The notes beneath the pieces are model-generated. The model saw only the letters and a program-made list of their open reading frames with translations, made no database searches and was not told the origin of the DNA. 64,000 nucleotides of DNA, from NCBI RefSeq assembly GCF_900107205.1, contig NZ_FNPC01000006.1, positions 124,001-188,000 on the forward strand, read 5' to 3'. Within the stretch, counting starts at the first letter, position 1; each line of letters starts with the position of its first letter. This document shows, piece after piece, positions 61,505 through 64,000 of this stretch. The translations under genes were made by a program, and so were the position numbers. This DNA comes from Halopenitus persicus (GTDB taxonomy: Archaea; Halobacteriota; Halobacteria; Halobacteriales; Haloferacaceae).

Positions 61505-63298
61505 ATGACCGACGACACACACTCCGACACCCTTCGAACGCCGATCGTCGCCGTGCTCGGCCACGTCGACCACGGCAAGACTAGCCTGCTCGATAAGATA
61601 CGCGGATCGGCCGTCAGCGAGGGCGAGGCGGGTGCGATCACCCAGCACATCGGGGCGACCGACATCCCGCTGTCGACGATCTCCACGATGGCCGGCGAGC
61701 TCGTCCAGCCGGAGGACTTCGATCTCCCCGGACTGCTGTTCATCGACACGCCGGGACACCACTCCTTTTCGACCCTTCGCGCTCGCGGCGGCGCGCTCGC
61801 GGACATCGCGGTCCTCGTCGTCGACGTGAACGACGGCTTCCAGCCGCAGACGGAGGAGGCGATCGACATCCTCCGACGGACCGGAACCCCGTTCGTCGTC
61901 GCCGCCAACAAGATCGACACCACGCCGGGATGGAACCCGCGGGAGGGGAAGCCGGTCCAGGAGACCTACGACGCCCAGTCGGACCGCGCCCGGTCGATGC
62001 TCGACGAGAACCTCTACGCGCTCATCGGGGAGCTCTCGGACGCGGGGTTCTCCGCGGACCTCTACTGGCGCGTCCAGGACTTCCAGAAGAACATCGGCGT
62101 CGTCCCCGTCTCCGCGCTGACCGGCGAGGGGATTCCGGACCTGCTGACCGTGCTGATGGGACTGTCCCAGCGGTTCATGAAGGGAGAGATGGCGATCGAC
62201 GTCTCGGGACCGGGCGTCGGGACGGTCCTCGAGGTGAAGGAGGAGCGGGGCTTCGGCGCAACCGTCGACGCCGTGATGTACGACGGCGTGATCCGGACGG
62301 ACGACCAGGTCGTCATCGGCGGCCAGGACGAACCGATCGTCACGGACATCCGGGCGCTGCTGCAGCCGCAGCCCCTTGCGGAGATCCGGACGGAAAAGCA
62401 GTTCGAGAAGGTCGATTCGGTCGCCGCCGCAGCGGGCGTGAAGATCGCCGCCCCCGACCTCGAGGACGCGATGGCCGGCGCGCCGGTCCGGGTCGTGCGC
62501 GACCGCGATCTCGACGACGTGGTCGCGGAGGTGACCGCGGAACTGGAGGAGATCGACGTCGACACCGCCGAGGACGGGGTCGTGATCAAGGCGGACACGC
62601 TCGGCTCGCTCGAGGCGATGGCGAGCGCGCTCAAGGAGGCGGAGATCCCGATCATGCGCGCCGAGGTCGGCGACATCGCGCCGCGGGACGTCGCGATCGC
62701 CGAGACCGCGAACCAGGACGAGCACAAGGCGATCCTCGGGTTCAACGTCGACGTCCTCGCGAACGCCAGGGACGAGCTCGAGGCCGCCGACGTCAAGCTG
62801 TTCACCGACGAGGTCATCTACCAGCTCATCGAGGAGTACGACACCTTCGTCGAGGAGCGCAAGCGCGCCCAACAGGAGACCGTCCTCGACAAGATCGTCA
62901 GGCCGGCGCGCTTCCGGCTGTTGCCCGACCACACCTTCCGTCAGAACGACCCCGCGGTCGTCGGCGTCGAGGTGCTCGCCGGGACGCTCCAGAACAACCG
63001 GCACGTCGTCGCCTTCGAGAACGGCGAGCCCGACCGCCGGGGCCAGCTCTCCGGGATCCAAAAGCAGGGCGAGGACGTCGAGGAGGCCCGCGCGGGCGAG
63101 CGCGTCAGCGTCGCCATCGACGGGCCGACGGTCGGCCGCCAGATCGAGGAGGGCGACGTCCTCTGGACGGAGATCCCCGAAAAGCACGCGAAGATCCTCG
63201 AACAGGAACTCGCCAACGACATCACCGCCGACGAGCTCGAGGCGCTCCACGGCTACCTCGACAAGCGTCGGAGCCGCGATCCCTTCTGGGGCAAGTGA
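61505..63298 (+). CDS. infB: Translation initiation factor aIF5B
   Basis: 597 residues. The GTPase has G-H-V-D-H-G-K-T near residue 19-26, D-T-P-G-H near 80 and N-K-I-D. Two beta-barrel domains and a long linking helix follow, ending in [15 protein letters not shown]. It joins the ribosomal subunits at the start codon. The ATG at 61505 gives the normal start; the gene is divergent from PRC-nob1. Confidence 0.97.
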   Translation: MTDDTHSDTLRTPIVAVLGHVDHGKTSLLDKIRGSAVSEGEAGAITQHIGATDIPLSTISTMAGELVQPEDFDLPGLLFIDTPGHHSFSTLRARGGALADIAVLVVDVNDGFQPQTEEAIDILRRTGTPFVVAANKIDTTPGWNPREGKPVQETYDAQSDRARSMLDENLYALIGELSDAGFSADLYWRVQDFQKNIGVVPVSALTGEGIPDLLTVLMGLSQRFMKGEMAIDVSGPGVGTVLEVKEERGFGATVDAVMYDGVIRTDDQVVIGGQDEPIVTDIRALLQPQPLAEIRTEKQFEKVDSVAAAAGVKIAAPDLEDAMAGAPVRVVRDRDLDDVVAEVTAELEEIDVDTAEDGVVIKADTLGSLEAMASALKEAEIPIMRAEVGDIAPRDVAIAETANQDEHKAILGFNVDVLANARDELEAADVKLFTDEVIYQLIEEYDTFVEERKRAQQETVLDKIVRPARFRLLPDHTFRQNDPAVVGVEVLAGTLQNNRHVVAFENGEPDRRGQLSGIQKQGEDVEEARAGERVSVAIDGPTVGRQIEEGDVLWTEIPEKHAKILEQELANDITADELEALHGYLDKRRSRDPFWGK

Positions 63299-63364
63299 GA
63301 CGATCGAGGGACTGCGACCGACCGGACTGTGACGGACCGGACTGCGATCCGTCGCCCCGCGGCG

Positions 63365-63748
63365 TCACTTCGCCGTGGGCGTGATCTCGCCGACCGCGTC
63401 CATCACCTGGAGGGCCGCGCTGGCCGCCAGCCCCTTCGCGACCTCCTCGGTGTCGGTGTCGGCCAGCCCCGTCTCGAGGTCCTCGACGTCCGGGGCGAAG
63501 CCGGCGGAGACGGGGTGGCCGGCCGGCGGGTTCACCGCGACGGTCGCCTGTGGCCCGTTGCTGCCGACCGACAGTTCGGACCCAACGACGTAGCTGTCGG
63601 GGAGGTACGACTCCGTTCGCGAGACGATCCCGGCGACGGCGGTTCGAAGCTCGCGTTCCTGGGTCGCGGACAGCTCGACCGCGTCCCGGTCCGGTTCGCC
63701 GGCCGGGGTGACGCCCGGTGCGCCCGCGTACGGATTGTTGCCGTTCAT
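63365..63748 (-). CDS. Haloarchaeal DUF5811-like protein
   Basis: 127 residues from ATG 63748 (M-N-G-N-N-P-Y-A-G). It has A-T-Q-E-R-E-L-R-T-A-V-A-G-I-V-S, then S-Y-V-V-G-S-E-L-S-V and A-T-V-A-V-N-P-P-A-G-H-P-V-S-A-G-F. It fits a conserved haloarchaeal family I recall as DUF5811, of unknown role. It converges with infB. Confidence 0.78.
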   Translation of the reverse strand: MNGNNPYAGAPGVTPAGEPDRDAVELSATQERELRTAVAGIVSRTESYLPDSYVVGSELSVGSNGPQATVAVNPPAGHPVSAGFAPDVEDLETGLADTDTEEVAKGLAASAALQVMDAVGEITPTAK

Positions 63749-63940
63749 TGAGATTGGGATCGATAGGGGAAGCGCATTCAAAAAGGCGTCGCCGAACCCG
63801 GCATCGGTCCGAGCGAGTCACCCGGGCTCGACGGACCGGAATGGACCCGGATCGGGACGACACCGGATCGAGTCGGCTCGTCGATTCGTCTCGTCGGGTC
63901 GTCCCATCGATTCGTCTCGGCGATATCGGCTCGGACCGAC

Positions 63941-64000
63941 TCACACGATCGGCTCGGAATCGCCGTAGGCCGCGACCACGACGACGCACGTGTGTGCGTC
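63941..64000 (-). CDS. 3' end of a further gene at the window edge
   Basis: On the minus strand a frame enters from beyond the window and ends in TGA at 63943-63941 after about 19 codons (ending V-A-A-Y-G-D-S-E-P-I-V). The residue mix is protein-like, but the piece is too short to name. 63749-63940 has no other gene I can support. Confidence 0.35.
   Translation of the reverse strand, partial: DAHTCVVVVAAYGDSEPIV

Overview
The window is a gene-dense, very GC-rich stretch of a haloarchaeal chromosome, most like Halorubrum or a close relative. The order is inferred from acidic proteins, leaderless promoters (TATA-like boxes about 25-30 bases before ATG or GTG), and a set of archaeal genes: RPA3 with its partner, aIF1, aIF5B, XPD-like helicase, Nob1, archaeosine synthase, MptA, RbkR and a class III (PibD-type) prepilin peptidase. 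No rRNA, tRNA, CRISPR array or replication origin was found.

Layout. 1-8.3 kb: end of a yqeC-like gene, a HAD phosphatase, a thioredoxin-like protein, adk with an EMC3/DUF106 membrane protein, a DUF63 membrane protein, an unusual aldehyde ferredoxin oxidoreductase paralogue divergent from mobA, and a PHP phosphoesterase. 8.4-18.2 kb: carA divergent from an Lrp regulator, a type I Idi-like Nudix protein, gpmI, the rpa3-rpap3 operon, aIF1, dihydroorotase, and a FAD/NAD oxidoreductase. 18.2-19.6 kb: a tnpB-only insertion element. 19.7-30.8 kb: argS, the rbkR-ribB riboflavin operon with a large candidate operator, a branched-chain aminotransferase, mptA, a TrmB regulator, a thioredoxin-domain (YyaL) protein, an HTH regulator and two GNAT acetyltransferases. 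30.9-43.2 kb: a secreted, sequon-repeat protein, arcS, an AarF/UbiB kinase with Hsp20, two moeA genes in tandem (the second with a C-terminal periplasmic-binding-like domain), UspA, a Rieske protein and engB. 43.2-45.8 kb: an FNT channel and a second tnpB element with a divergent mini-gene. 45.8-64 kb: prepilin peptidase, HTH-10 regulator, hydrolase, cupin, hisI, glmM, a lipoprotein, lipA, an htpX-pspAB operon, upp, an XPD-like helicase, PRC-nob1 divergent from infB, and the tail of a further gene at the right edge.

Themes. Molybdenum/tungsten cofactor genes recur (yqeC-like, mobA, moeA1, moeA2, the AOR paralogue). MptA and ArcS both feed archaeosine tRNA modification. Riboflavin genes are under a probable self-acting regulator.

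The best candidates for new biology are: (1) the AOR paralogue, in which all four cysteines expected to bind the [4Fe-4S] cluster are replaced while the pterin-site motifs remain; (2) the second TnpB, whose RuvC-II glutamate is replaced by glycine and which shares a 38-base divergent promoter with a 47-residue ribbon-helix-helix-like protein; (3) the first TnpB, whose last codons lie inside a folded two-hairpin structure that looks like the guide-RNA scaffold; and (4) a perfect 12-base inverted repeat ahead of rbkR. Short tandem repeats of 15-33 bases in many intergenic regions, and acidic or Gly/Ala-rich inserts in conserved enzymes, are a window-wide trait. All functional statements rest on reading the translated sequence and family knowledge; no search was run.
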